Source: Streptococcaceae bacterium AM104-57
GTDB lineage: Bacteria; Bacillota; Bacilli; Lactobacillales; Streptococcaceae
Direction: 5' to 3'
Length of the DNA: 64,000 nt
Assembly: GCA_027659245.1 (NCBI GenBank)
Contig: JAQDPW010000009.1
Coordinates: forward strand, 8,850-72,849
The position numbers were made by a program, and so were the translations under genes. Numbering within the stretch: position 1 is the stretch's first letter; every line of letters starts with the position of its first letter. Below, in pieces: positions 22,984-32,562 of this stretch. Under the pieces are notes generated by a model. That model saw nothing but the letters and a program-made list of their open reading frames with translations. It ran no database searches and was not told the origin of the DNA.

Positions 22984-23245
22984 CTAAGATTCAAAGGACC
23001 TTAGCTGCCCATGAAAAATAGGGAATGGCGCTGACTTTCCACGAAAGGCAAGACAGGCAGCTTTTTTCAAGAGGCAGGTAGTCCGTGTTCAATTTCTAAG
23101 ATACAAAGCCTGTAAGAACACAAAGTGAAATTATGAGTTCTGGTCAAGGAGTGTATACTTCTTGGAAGAACTATCTTTTTCACACAGGGGTTCAGGCATG
23201 TTCAATTGCTAAGATACAAAGGACCTTAGCTGCCCGTAAAAATAG
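22984..23245. repeat. tandem hairpin-module array, period about 113 bp
   Basis: Two full modules (22984-23095 and 23096-23208) and one truncated (23209-23245). The joint sequences at 23086-23108 and 23199-23221 agree in 22 of 23 bases, and 22984-23021 matches 23209-23245 over 37-38 nt with few differences. Between the joints the bodies differ in sequence but both form long hairpins: module 1 pairs GGAC/GTCC and AGCTGCC/GGCAGCT, module 2 pairs GCCTG/CAGGC, GTGAAA/TTTCAC, AGTTCT/AGAACT and CAAG/CTTG. No convincing gene is present. Function unknown. Confidence 0.7.
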
Positions 23246-23246
23246 T

Positions 23247-24095
23247 CTAAATTATAGGTGTATAGCCCAAAGCAATACTTCCTTCTCCCAGGTGAGTCCC
23301 AATAACACTACCGAAGGTTGCAATTGAAACATCTGTAGCCACTCCACCATCGATCAAAAGCTGGCGCAAATCTGCTGCTTTTTGAGGAGCATTCCCGTGA
23401 ATGACAGTAATCTGGTAATTCCCATTAGCTGTTGCTTCTTTAACAATTTCAACTAAGCGTTTTGTAGCCTTTTTCTCTGTACGAACCTTTTCATATACTT
23501 CTATCACACCTTGGTCATTGAAGTATAGGATTGGCTTGATACTAAGGAGATTCCCTAAAATGGCCGCACCATTTGAAAGACGTCCCCCCTTAACTAGATG
23601 GTCAAGATCATCCACCATGATAAAGGCTGAGGTATTTTCAATCTGTTCAGTTACTTTATCTAAGATAGACTCAAAGCCATCTCCTTGCTCTGCCCATTTA
23701 AAGACACTTTCAGCCATATAGCCTAAAGGAGCACTTGTAATTCGAGTATCTGGAAAAGCAATGGTCAAACCTTCAAACTCATCCTTCATATATTGGATAT
23801 TTTGGTAAAATCCTGAAATTCCAGAAGATAGGAAAAGGCCCAAGGCATGTGTATAGCCTTTGTCTTTTAATGATGATAAAATTTCATCCAACTTAGCAAT
23901 ACTTGGTTGGCTCGTTTTTGGCAATTCGCTTGCTGAAGCCATTTTTTCATAAAATTCTTGAGCGGTTAGATTTACACCTTCAACATACTCCTGTCCATCG
24001 ATATTCACAGGAATGTCTAGCACAAATAAATCTTCTTTCCGCAAGGTTTCCGCTTGTAGAAAAGCAGACGAGTCTGTTATGACCGCTAATTTCAT
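23247..24095 (-). CDS. DegV family fatty-acid-binding protein
   Basis: A 282-residue DegV protein. VITDSSAFL near the start, TSQPS near 62 and the C-terminal HLGEGSIAL are family marks. DegV proteins bind a fatty acid and, in FakB members, present it to the kinase FakA. Whether this copy is a FakB is not decided by the sequence, because no fakA lies nearby. SD GGAG lies upstream. It is 3 bp downstream of the DUF1149 gene. Confidence 0.9.
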   Translation of the reverse strand: MKLAVITDSSAFLQAETLRKEDLFVLDIPVNIDGQEYVEGVNLTAQEFYEKMASASELPKTSQPSIAKLDEILSSLKDKGYTHALGLFLSSGISGFYQNIQYMKDEFEGLTIAFPDTRITSAPLGYMAESVFKWAEQGDGFESILDKVTEQIENTSAFIMVDDLDHLVKGGRLSNGAAILGNLLSIKPILYFNDQGVIEVYEKVRTEKKATKRLVEIVKEATANGNYQITVIHGNAPQKAADLRQLLIDGGVATDVSIATFGSVIGTHLGEGSIALGYTPII

Positions 24096-24098
24096 TTC

Positions 24099-24473
24099 TT
24101 AAAACTCCAAATTAATTCCCGGTAAATCAAGGGCAATTTCTGTTACTTCATAAGTCAAACGATTAAGCATATCCAAACATGGACGAGCTAGTGTCTCAAC
24201 TTCTTCTTGGCTGAAATCACTTGGTTGATCGACAATACGACCTTCAACATGATTGACTTGAGAAATCGTTCCACTAATGACAAATCTATCAAAGACAATC
24301 ATAAAGCTCAAAACAACTACCAAAGAAGTAACTTGATTATCTTGATCATGCTGAAGCAACTGGAAGTTTACATCAACCTTAGTTTCAGGTGCTCCATTTT
24401 CATTTTCCCATTCAAAGTTACGCGCATCGAAGTGATACTGACTAACAAATTCTTGTTCACGTTTTAAATTCAT
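24099..24473 (-). CDS. DUF1149 family protein
   Basis: A 124-residue acidic protein of the streptococcal/lactococcal DUF1149 family, built mainly of beta strands with no membrane segment. It superficially resembles SecB-like folds (inference only). I chose the ATG at 24473, 6 nt after GGAG; starts two and four codons upstream overlap that SD. It sits between glmM and degV in one orientation. Confidence 0.8.
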   Translation of the reverse strand: MNLKREQEFVSQYHFDARNFEWENENGAPETKVDVNFQLLQHDQDNQVTSLVVVLSFMIVFDRFVISGTISQVNHVEGRIVDQPSDFSQEEVETLARPCLDMLNRLTYEVTEIALDLPGINLEF

Positions 24474-24538
24474 TTTCATCTCCATTGGTACAATATAGTT
24501 GCCATTGTACCATATTTTTTTATTTTCTGCTAGATTTA

Positions 24539-25888
24539 CTAAATACCAATCTCAGTTTTAACAACTTCAGCAATCGTATCCACGTAGTAGTCCACTTCCT
24601 CAGTAGTAGGTGCTTCTGCCATGACACGCAAGAGTGGCTCCGTTCCACTTGGGCGAACGAGGATGCGACCGTTGCCTGCCATTTCTTCTTCCATCTTCTC
24701 GATAATAGCCTTGATAGCAGGAACTTCCATAGCTTTTTCTTTCATGGCATTTTCCACACGGATATTGACCAATTTTTGTGGGTAAATGGTCACTTCTGAG
24801 GCCAATTGAGACAAACTCTTACCTGTTTCTTGCATGATCTTCGTCAATTGAACAGCTGAAAGCTGACCATCACCAGTAGTATTATAGTCCATCAAGATAA
24901 CGTGACCTGACTGCTCACCTCCAAGGTTATAGCCAGATTTTCTCATTTCTTCAACTACATAGCGGTCTCCAACAGCAGTGACTGCTTTATTGATCCCTTC
25001 ACGATCCAAGGCCTTATGGAAACCGAGGTTGGACATAACTGTTGTTACGATCGTATTTTGAGCCAATTGACCTTTTTCAGAAAGGTATTTCCCGATGATA
25101 TACATAATCTTATCACCGTCGACAATTTCACCATTTTCATCAACAGCAATCAAACGGTCGCTATCACCATCAAAGGCCAAACCGATAGCTGACCCGCTTT
25201 CTTTTACAAGTTCTTGCAAGGCTTCTGGATGAGTTGAACCAACGTTCAAGTTGATGTTAAGGCCATCTGGTGTTTCACCAATAACTGTTAATTGAGCACC
25301 TAGGTCTGCAAAAATTTGACGAGCACTTGTTGCTGCTGCACCGTTGGCAGTATCCAAGGCCACCTTCATTCCTTCAAGAGGAGTTCCAGTTGAAACAAGG
25401 TAGGCTTCGTACTTGCGCAAACCTTCTGGATAATCAACAACAGTACCTAAACCTTCAGCGCTTGGACGTGGAAGAGTATCTTCGCTCGCATCAAGCAAGG
25501 CTTCGATTTCTGCTTCCTTGTCATCGTCAAGTTTAAAACCGTCACCACCAAAGAATTTAATTCCATTATCAAGGGCTGGGTTGTGACTAGCTGAAATCAT
25601 GACACCTGCACTTGCTCCCTCAGTTTTAACCAAGTATGCTACTGCTGGTGTTGCAAGTACACCAAGTTTATAAACGTGAATTCCCACTGAAAGAAGTCCA
25701 GCAATAAGAGCAGCTTCAAGCATTTGACCTGAAATACGTGTGTCGCGTCCTACAAAAACTTTAGGCGCTTCCGTCGTATGTTGACTGAGGACATAACCTC
25801 CGAAACGACCAAGTTTAAAAGCCAATTCTGGCGTTAATTCTACGTTTGCTTCTCCACGAACTCCGTCCGTTCCAAAATATTTACCCAT
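24539..25888 (-). CDS. glmM: phosphoglucosamine mutase
   Basis: A 449-residue phosphohexomutase turning glucosamine-6-P into glucosamine-1-P for peptidoglycan. The phosphoserine loop is ISASHNP near 98-104, the metal loop DGDSDR near 240, and the sugar loop GEQSGH near 325. It follows cdaA-cdaR, the conserved cda-glmM cluster in which GlmM can bind and inhibit CdaA (known in lactococci and others). Confidence 0.96.
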   Translation of the reverse strand: MGKYFGTDGVRGEANVELTPELAFKLGRFGGYVLSQHTTEAPKVFVGRDTRISGQMLEAALIAGLLSVGIHVYKLGVLATPAVAYLVKTEGASAGVMISASHNPALDNGIKFFGGDGFKLDDDKEAEIEALLDASEDTLPRPSAEGLGTVVDYPEGLRKYEAYLVSTGTPLEGMKVALDTANGAAATSARQIFADLGAQLTVIGETPDGLNINLNVGSTHPEALQELVKESGSAIGLAFDGDSDRLIAVDENGEIVDGDKIMYIIGKYLSEKGQLAQNTIVTTVMSNLGFHKALDREGINKAVTAVGDRYVVEEMRKSGYNLGGEQSGHVILMDYNTTGDGQLSAVQLTKIMQETGKSLSQLASEVTIYPQKLVNIRVENAMKEKAMEVPAIKAIIEKMEEEMAGNGRILVRPSGTEPLLRVMAEAPTTEEVDYYVDTIAEVVKTEIGI

Positions 25889-25915
25889 TTTTTTATCCTT
25901 TTCTATTGTGTTTTA

Positions 25916-26707
25916 TTAGTCATTTTTTGAAGAGTCTGGCTTGGTTTCAGAACCAGTTGAAGACGAACTGCCCGAAGATGAGCTTGTCGTTGATGAGCTA
26001 GAACTACTTGCTGATCGAACTTGTTTCGTCGTTACTTTCATAGTTGTTTCATAAGGTGTAATAACCGTTGGTAGAACTGTTCCGTTTTTATCAACTGCTT
26101 GAAGAGGCACCGAACCAGAGTAATTCCCTGAAATTTGCTCACTCGTTGGTAAAACAGCCACAATCTTATCAATCTTAGACAGGGTGTCAGCATCACTGGT
26201 AACTGAAACCCGTTGATCTGAAACTGTCACACTATCAATAAGAATCCGTTCATCAATCTGACTGGAATCAATTTGTGGAACAACTGGTAGATTGTCCCGT
26301 GTTACCTTTTTCCCAATTTTAACGGTAATTTTCTGTGGCGTTGCAATAGCTGTTAAGCCACTGGGAAGATTTTCAATGCTTAGAGGGACTTCTATCGTTC
26401 CTTCGGTGGCTTGCGTCAAATCAGCAGTCACTTTAAATTTACGAGTGCTTTCCTGCATCTCACTAGCCAAGGTCACTCGATTGGATCCAGTCAAAAACAC
26501 CGTTACTTCTGAACTAAAACCGCTAATAAAATACTTCTCACTATCGTACTGAATATCGATCGGAACATTTAAGACTGTATTGGTATAGGTCTCTGTCCTA
26601 GTCGTTCTAGCATTATTCGTATTTTGATAATTGATAGAGGTAGCGTAGATAAACAGAACACAGGCAAAGAGGAGCGAGGAAATGATGTATAAACTATTTT
26701 TTTTCAT
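25916..26707 (-). CDS. cdaR: YbbR-domain regulator of CdaA
   Basis: A 263-residue protein: one N-terminal membrane helix (about 4-22), then extracellular YbbR repeats (from about 35), and a Ser-rich low-complexity tail ending in a charged stretch. It modulates the membrane diadenylate cyclase CdaA. I place the start at 26707, with GGAGG 8 nt upstream; a TTG five codons further upstream is less likely. It overlaps the end of cdaA by 14 bp. The Ser tail may vary between strains. Confidence 0.9.
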   Translation of the reverse strand: MKKNSLYIISSLLFACVLFIYATSINYQNTNNARTTRTETYTNTVLNVPIDIQYDSEKYFISGFSSEVTVFLTGSNRVTLASEMQESTRKFKVTADLTQATEGTIEVPLSIENLPSGLTAIATPQKITVKIGKKVTRDNLPVVPQIDSSQIDERILIDSVTVSDQRVSVTSDADTLSKIDKIVAVLPTSEQISGNYSGSVPLQAVDKNGTVLPTVITPYETTMKVTTKQVRSASSSSSSTTSSSSGSSSSTGSETKPDSSKND

Positions 26708-27551
26708 TCTTCCAGCCTCCAAATATTCGTTCTGTTAAGCTTGGCTCTTGTGAATTTTCCGGAATCAGTATGCGACGTAATTCTCCTTCAAACTCTTCAA
26801 TTGTCAAACCATGCTTAAAGACACCATTATGGGTTATTGAAATACCCCCAGTTTCCTCTGAAACTACAAAAGTAAGCGCATCTGAGACTTCAGACAATCC
26901 AATGGCTGCCCGATGTCGCGTTCCAAATTCTTTTGAAATACCTGTATTTTCCGTCAATGGTAGATAGGCAGAAGTTACGGCTAGGCGATCCCCTTTAATA
27001 ATCACTGCTCCATCATGTAAAGGTGTGTTTGGGATGAAGATGTTGATCAAAAGTTCTGCTGATATCTTAGCATCTAGAGGAATCCCCGTTGCGATATACT
27101 CCTGCAAGGTCCTGACACGCTGTACAGCTACTAAGGCTCCAATCTTCCTCGGACTCATGTATTCGACTGCTTTAACGAATGCCTGAATCATCTGTTCTTC
27201 TGAACTGATGGGTGTACTCGAAAAGAATTCTGTTGCACGCCCCAAGCGCTCTAAACCTGTCCGAATTTCTGGAGAGAAAATAACTACTGCTGCGATAACC
27301 CCGTAAGTAATCAATTGATTGATCAACCAAGAAATAGTCGTTAAGCCTAGGGTATTTGCTGCTATCTGAGCTAAGATAAAAACTAAAACACCTCGAACCA
27401 GGATCATAATCTTGGTCCCTGCAATTGATTTTGTAAATTGGTATAAGATATAGGCAACGATAAGAATATCAATCACATTTATCAGAATACTCCAAGGACT
27501 GGAAAATAAACTAGACCAGTATTGAAGATTAGATAATTGCTGAAAATTCAT
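26694..27551 (-). CDS. cdaA: diadenylate cyclase CdaA
   Basis: A 285-residue membrane-bound cyclase making c-di-AMP from two ATP. About three transmembrane helices occupy residues 12-85; the DAC domain has the catalytic DGA in LHDGAVII and the ATP-binding RHRAAIG. The start is at 27551, where AGGAGG lies 7 nt upstream; an in-frame ATG twelve codons earlier is closer to the -10 and less likely. The promoter (TATAAT near 27595) is divergent from the reductase gene. Confidence 0.93.
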   Translation of the reverse strand: MNFQQLSNLQYWSSLFSSPWSILINVIDILIVAYILYQFTKSIAGTKIMILVRGVLVFILAQIAANTLGLTTISWLINQLITYGVIAAVVIFSPEIRTGLERLGRATEFFSSTPISSEEQMIQAFVKAVEYMSPRKIGALVAVQRVRTLQEYIATGIPLDAKISAELLINIFIPNTPLHDGAVIIKGDRLAVTSAYLPLTENTGISKEFGTRHRAAIGLSEVSDALTFVVSEETGGISITHNGVFKHGLTIEEFEGELRRILIPENSQEPSLTERIFGGWKNEKK

Positions 27552-27685
27552 TCTAGGCCTCCTCTCCATAAAAAAGCTACTCTTCATTATATCATTTTAT
27601 ATGAAAATTTTCTTCTCCCTACTTCATTTTAAATTGGTAGAAAATATGATAGAATTAAATGATAGAAATGAATTAAGGAGAAACC

Positions 27686-28654
27686 ATGTCTGAACTATAT
27701 GATATTACCATTGTAGGAGGTGGACCTGTCGGTCTTTTCGCAGCCTTCTATTCTCATCTGCGCCAGGCCAAGGTCCAAATCATCGACTCTCTTCCTCAAC
27801 TAGGGGGGCAACCTGCCATCCTTTATCCTGAAAAACAAATTCTTGATGTCCCAGGTTTTCCAAATCTTACTGGCGAAGAATTGACTAGTCGCCTTTTGGA
27901 ACAACTTGAAGGGTTTGAGACACCTGTTCACCTCAATGAAACTGTCCTAGATATAGTAAAAAACGAGGACTATTTTACTATTACTACCAATAAAGGAAGT
28001 CACCTGACTAAAACGGTCATTATCGCTATGGGTGGTGGTGCCTTTAAACCTCGTCCACTAGAACTAGAAGGCGTGGAAGGCTATGACAATATCCACTACC
28101 ACGTTTCGAATATTCAACAATATGCTGGCAAGAAGGTAACCATCCTCGGTGGTGGTGACTCAGCTGTGGACTGGGCACTAGCTTTTGAAAAGATTGCTCC
28201 AACTACACTTGTGCACCGTCGCGACAACTTCCGTGCTCTTGAACATAGTGTACAAGCCTTGCAAGAGTCTTCTGTGACTATCAAAACACCATTTGTACCA
28301 AGTCAGCTTGTAGGAGATGGAAAAACTTTAGACAAGCTTGAAATCACAAAAGTCAAATCCGATGAAACCGAAACCCTTGAACTGGACCACCTCTTTGTCA
28401 ACTATGGCTTCAAATCATCAGTTGGTAATCTTAAAAACTGGGGATTAGAACTGAACCGTCATAAGATTATCGTCAATAGCAAGCAAGAGTCAAGCCAAGC
28501 TGGAATTTACGCTATCGGTGACTGCTGCTACTACGATGGTAAGATTGACTTGATTGCAACAGGTCTTGGTGAAGCACCAACTGCTGTCAACAATGCCATT
28601 AACTACATCGACCCAGAACAAAAAGTTCAACCAAAACACTCTACAAGTTTATAA
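27686..28654 (+). CDS. ferredoxin/flavodoxin-NADP reductase, thioredoxin-reductase-like
   Basis: A 322-residue FAD enzyme of the YumC/FNR2 type. The FAD loop is GGGPVGLFAAF (about 11-21), the NADP loop GGGDSAVDWA (about 155-164), and GIYAIGDCC is the C-terminal FAD contact. The CxxC of true thioredoxin reductases is absent (GGGDSAVDW is not followed by it), so it should hand electrons to ferredoxin or flavodoxin. SD AAGGAG precedes the ATG. It is divergent from cdaA and monocistronic, with a strong terminator behind. Confidence 0.9.
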   Translation: MSELYDITIVGGGPVGLFAAFYSHLRQAKVQIIDSLPQLGGQPAILYPEKQILDVPGFPNLTGEELTSRLLEQLEGFETPVHLNETVLDIVKNEDYFTITTNKGSHLTKTVIIAMGGGAFKPRPLELEGVEGYDNIHYHVSNIQQYAGKKVTILGGGDSAVDWALAFEKIAPTTLVHRRDNFRALEHSVQALQESSVTIKTPFVPSQLVGDGKTLDKLEITKVKSDETETLELDHLFVNYGFKSSVGNLKNWGLELNRHKIIVNSKQESSQAGIYAIGDCCYYDGKIDLIATGLGEAPTAVNNAINYIDPEQKVQPKHSTSL

Positions 28655-28700
28655 TGTCAAACTTTCAATTTTATTAAAAAATCAAGTAAAATTTCATGAT

Positions 28701-28748
28701 AAAACGCATAATAACAAGTATCTAAAGATCTTGCGATTATGCGTTTTT
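28701..28748 (+). terminator. terminator after the reductase gene
   Basis: Perfect 12-bp arms AAAACGCATAAT / ATTATGCGTTTT around a 23-nt loop, followed by a further T. The rest of 28655-29035 (AT-rich, no gene) shows nothing else I can support, including no bacteriocin-like peptide. Confidence 0.7.
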
Positions 28749-29035
28749 GTGATTTTAAAGACTTTTCCACTAACCTCATTTATTTGCTTTTTATAGAAAG
28801 TTTAATACTTATTGATTAATTTTTTAATATTTCCCTTATTCCGACATATTAAGACTAACAAACTCTGTGCACCGTATGAGTAATACTAGATAATATTCTA
28901 TCCTAGTGTAATTTGTAGTAAAAGTTCGAAGTTAACATTTACAAATTGACGTTAAATACAGTTATGAACATGTTATAAAGTTTGATGTTAGTGGCTGGTA
29001 GATTAATTATTACATAAGTTAAGTGTTAATCTGGC

Positions 29036-30415
29036 TCATTTATTATTCCGTATCGGTAATCTAAATTTAACTTCAGCACCACAACAAGCCTCTCTATTTT
29101 TCAAGATTACTGATCCACCATGTAATTTAATTATTTGTTCAGTGATAAATAGTCCAATACCATAATTGGTTGCAGAATGCCTGCTATAATCTCCACGATA
29201 GAACTGTTCTTTTGCGTGAATTAAATCGATATCAGAAAAACCTTTTCCGTTATCTAATACTGATATTTCTAAAAATTTATCTACAGTTTTTATATTCAAT
29301 TCCAATGTAACTATTCCATTATTATTTTCAATTGAATTCGCTAAGACATTTTGTAAAGCTCTCTCTAAGAGTTTCATGTCTACACTCATTATACCATCTT
29401 CAACTACTACATTAGTTTTTAGATTGTTAGAATTAATTGACATTAGTTCTTTAGAAACTGTTACCAATTGTTCTGATACAGTTTTTACTGCCAACGATTG
29501 TGGCTGGTATTCAGTAGCATTAGACTTCTTATTCATGATTAGAAGTGTTTTTATATATTCAGATATTCTATTGCTGTTCCTCAGTATATAATCTATATAA
29601 ATACTCTGGTCCTCTGTCACAGATGTCTTTTTAAGCAACTCAGCATTTCCTTGAACAATAGATACTGGGGTTTTCAAGTCATGTATCAAGGCAGAAATCT
29701 GTTTTTGCTTATTTTCTTCCTGTAGCCACTCTTTGATTAATGACTCTTGCAAAGCATTTCTCATTTTCTCCAAGCTAAATAGAACTTCATTAAATTCTTT
29801 GACTCTTGAATAATGCAGTTCAAAATCTAAAGTTTGTTCTGATATTTTTTCGGAAGCGGCTAATATAGGTGAAAGCTGTTTTACAAGATATTTAGCCCAT
29901 ACTATTGTAACAATCAATGTATTTAGTAAACTAACTAAAATAAGAATACTGACATACACTGTATTGACATTAGGAAAAAATTTTGCCATGAAGTTATTTG
30001 TAAAATAGGGTTTTACTGAATATTGAATAATACAATAACCGTCATTTCGTAGAATTTCTATATAGCTATAAGATGGGGTATTATATACTTTCTCATTATT
30101 ATAGTATCGAATTGCTCTATCTTCTTCATCTTTACTCATTGAACTAGAAATGATATTCCCGTCCTTTGAAATTAATAGATATGAAGCATTATCTGGTATA
30201 AGATTTTTATCAAAGGTCTCTGTATTGGCTATCGCATTCTTCCGCTCATAAATCTGATTTTCTGTGTAATCGGCAGGTAAAATAAATCCTAATGAATACA
30301 TGGTGGTGAACATCAGAATTACTAAACCAACTGAAAGAAACAGTACAATTCCTACACTTATTAGATATTCTAAAAATATTATTTTTAGCGATTGCCCTTT
30401 TAATTTTATTCCCAT
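29036..30415 (-). CDS. sensor histidine kinase (lantibiotic-type)
   Basis: A 459-residue membrane kinase. Transmembrane helices at about 10-42 and 150-170 enclose an extracellular domain of about 110 residues; then come a HAMP-like linker and the kinase core with H-box HDLKTPVS, N-box NVLANSIENN, G1 DNGKGF and G2 YGIGLFI. The HDLKTP form and length are those of NisK/SpaK-type sensors. It overlaps the response regulator gene by 10 bp. Base composition is AT-richer than nearby housekeeping genes, suggesting transfer. The inducing ligand is unknown. Confidence 0.88.
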   Translation of the reverse strand: MGIKLKGQSLKIIFLEYLISVGIVLFLSVGLVILMFTTMYSLGFILPADYTENQIYERKNAIANTETFDKNLIPDNASYLLISKDGNIISSSMSKDEEDRAIRYYNNEKVYNTPSYSYIEILRNDGYCIIQYSVKPYFTNNFMAKFFPNVNTVYVSILILVSLLNTLIVTIVWAKYLVKQLSPILAASEKISEQTLDFELHYSRVKEFNEVLFSLEKMRNALQESLIKEWLQEENKQKQISALIHDLKTPVSIVQGNAELLKKTSVTEDQSIYIDYILRNSNRISEYIKTLLIMNKKSNATEYQPQSLAVKTVSEQLVTVSKELMSINSNNLKTNVVVEDGIMSVDMKLLERALQNVLANSIENNNGIVTLELNIKTVDKFLEISVLDNGKGFSDIDLIHAKEQFYRGDYSRHSATNYGIGLFITEQIIKLHGGSVILKNREACCGAEVKFRLPIRNNK

Positions 30416-31065
30416 TTATATCCAATTCCCCATACAGTTACAACTGGAGATACACCTTCCTTCTGTAATTTTGCGCGAATATTCTTAATATGTTCTGAAA
30501 TAGCTGAAGAATTACCTATTCCATCATATCCAAATATCATCTCATAAATCTGTTCTCTTGAAAATACTTGCCCACGCCTACGTGCCAGAAGTTCACAAAT
30601 TCGATACTCAGATTTTGTAAAAGGAATTTTCTTATCATTTACATAAATTATATTCGCTGATAAATCAAATCTAATTTCTCCAAGATTTAAACTTAAATGT
30701 CTCTCTCGGTTTTCTCGACGTAAATGAGCATCAACTCTCGCAATTAATTCGTTTACCCCAAAAGGTTTTAGAATGTAATCATCAGCTCCTGTTGATAAAC
30801 CCGAAACAATGTCACTTTCCAAAGATTTTGCAGTTAAAAATAAGATGGGACAGTCTACTCTATCTCTAATAGATTTACAATAAGATATACCATCGATTTT
30901 TGGCATCATTATATCTAACAAGATTAAATCATACTCTGTTAATTTAGAAATAGGTACTTCTGTTGGATTCTGAAAAATATCTACATGATATAATTTTTGC
31001 GTTAAAATATTTTTGATTAAAACTAAAAGATCCATTTCATCATCTATAGCTAATATTTTCACCAT
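30406..31065 (-). CDS. OmpR-family response regulator
   Basis: A 219-residue regulator: receiver domain (DDE near 8-10, phosphoacceptor Asp in LILLDIMMPKIDG near 51, Lys in LKPFGVNEL) and a winged-helix DNA-binding domain from about 125 (FTKSEYRICELLARRRGQVFSREQIY). It pairs with the kinase and should control the ABC genes immediately upstream. 19 bp separate it from the second permease gene, so all five genes may form one operon. Confidence 0.9.
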   Translation of the reverse strand: MVKILAIDDEMDLLVLIKNILTQKLYHVDIFQNPTEVPISKLTEYDLILLDIMMPKIDGISYCKSIRDRVDCPILFLTAKSLESDIVSGLSTGADDYILKPFGVNELIARVDAHLRRENRERHLSLNLGEIRFDLSANIIYVNDKKIPFTKSEYRICELLARRRGQVFSREQIYEMIFGYDGIGNSSAISEHIKNIRAKLQKEGVSPVVTVWGIGYKWE

Positions 31066-31084
31066 CCTATTACCACCTTCATTT

Positions 31085-31822
31085 CTATTCCATATTAGTT
31101 CTGCCGTTCCATTTACTAAACCAAATCAAACTTACAAATAAAATTACAACTATCATTGGTGTTGCAACTAAAGACCATTTAAAAAATTCATAATAAAATA
31201 AGTTTTCACCAGATATTTTATCTACAAAATAAAGACCACAAAGTCTTGAAGACCAAGAACTTGGTATGTAATACCAAATCTTATCCCCCATACTTGTAAC
31301 AGCAAGCAGAGCTATCAAGGTTTCAAAGAAACCAAGACCAATAGAGGCACCACTCCCAAATCTGAGGCTAATAACCAGATGTATTAAATATAACGGAACA
31401 ACTCCGATAATCATTAAGACTGATTCCAATATCAAATCATAAAATTCTTGATAATTAAAAAACATCAAAAAACTACTTTGGAGTAAAACAAGTGATAGAG
31501 ATGCACACAACAATAAGGATAATAACTTACCAATATACATACTAGTTCTTGATTGCGAACCAGTTAACATTATCTGAAAACAACCTGCTTCTGCTTCCAT
31601 TTCTATTACCTTTGCAGTAATAAAACCAATAATAATCGGGAACAATGCACCTAACGTAATCAAATAATTTAATGTGACATCCTCAATTGAATACCTACTT
31701 AGGCTCGTAAATTTAAAACCAGCATATATCATAATCACAAATAGTATTGGGAGAAACAGATATAACCAGGGTAACCAAGTATGTTTTATCTTATATAGTT
31801 CAGACTTTAAAATATTTATCAC
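31085..31822 (-). CDS. lantibiotic-immunity-type ABC permease (LanG-like)
   Basis: A 245-residue protein with six predicted transmembrane helices and the N-terminal INILKSELYKIKHTWLPWLYLFLP pattern of LanE/LanG/MutG permeases. I set a GTG start at 31822: AGGAGG lies 7 nt upstream and the GTG overlaps the stop of the preceding permease by one base (TAGTG). A longer in-frame reading from 31999 would overlap that gene by 178 bp and is rejected. With this start both permeases have 245 residues, the usual family size. Confidence 0.85.
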   Translation of the reverse strand: MINILKSELYKIKHTWLPWLYLFLPILFVIMIYAGFKFTSLSRYSIEDVTLNYLITLGALFPIIIGFITAKVIEMEAEAGCFQIMLTGSQSRTSMYIGKLLSLLLCASLSLVLLQSSFLMFFNYQEFYDLILESVLMIIGVVPLYLIHLVISLRFGSGASIGLGFFETLIALLAVTSMGDKIWYYIPSSWSSRLCGLYFVDKISGENLFYYEFFKWSLVATPMIVVILFVSLIWFSKWNGRTNME

Positions 31823-32559
31823 TATCCCACCTCCTGTTTTGCAAACCAAATAGATGATAAGTAAGATAATAGAAGAAATAACAGAATTGAGAAGATACAT
31901 GGAGGCAAAATGGATGTGTTTAACATTATATTTCCTGCATCTGCTGGTAGTCCATTTGGCATAATTTTCAGCATTGGAACCATAGCTCTTATACTCCAAC
32001 TATATGGGGAAAACAACCAATAATCTCCAGCAGAAAACATAATTCCAAGTACAACACCTAGTAAACCATTTATCATAAGACTAATAGAAAAACCAAACTT
32101 TTTAGCTAATAGTAGGCAAAATGGAATTTGCCATATGCTTGATACCACTAATGCTATACTCGAAACTAATAAAGTACTAAAGCTATAGCTTAAAAATATT
32201 TGTTCTCCAAAAATAAATTGCACAATTAAAACTGCTATCAAGTGAACCAAACTTGTCATCAGAATCAAACAGCTTGCTACAATAATTTTTGATATCCAAA
32301 TCTTTCTTAAATCAATACTTAGAGGATAAACTGCCCTATATTTTATTTTTTTATCTTCGTATCGATTCATTAAAGCAGGAATCAGTGCATAAGTAATTGG
32401 CATAATTATAGTATACCACCAATTATATGAATCTACTGTAAAATATGGTGGTGCCAGTATATAAGAAAGAATTATCAAAGATATAGGTATTATATAGATT
32501 ATTTTTTTTAAAAAAGTTCTTTTATATTTTAAATAATCACCAAGAATATAATTCATCAT
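31822..32559 (-). CDS. lantibiotic-immunity-type ABC permease (LanE-like)
   Basis: A 245-residue ABC-2-type permease with six predicted membrane helices, starting MMNYILGDYLKYKRTFLKK, a basic amphipathic lead-in shared with its neighbour. SD AAGGAGG lies 8 nt before the ATG. It begins 3 bp after the ATPase stop. Together the two permeases and the ATPase should pump a membrane-active peptide off the cell surface. Confidence 0.87.
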   Translation of the reverse strand: MMNYILGDYLKYKRTFLKKIIYIIPISLIILSYILAPPYFTVDSYNWWYTIIMPITYALIPALMNRYEDKKIKYRAVYPLSIDLRKIWISKIIVASCLILMTSLVHLIAVLIVQFIFGEQIFLSYSFSTLLVSSIALVVSSIWQIPFCLLLAKKFGFSISLMINGLLGVVLGIMFSAGDYWLFSPYSWSIRAMVPMLKIMPNGLPADAGNIMLNTSILPPCIFSILLFLLLSYLSSIWFAKQEVG

Positions 32560-32562
32560 TTT

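Noticed and set aside
22972..23246. CRISPR array
   Set aside because: Only two full joints, 23 bp, with structured bodies of about 90 nt and no cas genes; spacers in CRISPR are unstructured and shorter.
23133..23327. A 64-residue plus-strand open frame across the hairpin-module array
   Set aside because: No SD, runs into the end of degV on the other strand, and follows the repeat modules; more likely a chance frame.
28655..29035. Possible bacteriocin precursor beside the lantibiotic-immunity module
   Set aside because: No frame on either strand encodes a leader-plus-core peptide with an SD; only a terminator is seen.
31823..31999. Upstream extension of the second LanG-like permease to 304 residues
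   Set aside because: It lies wholly inside the preceding permease gene in another frame and has no SD; the GTG at 31822 with AGGAGG fits family length.
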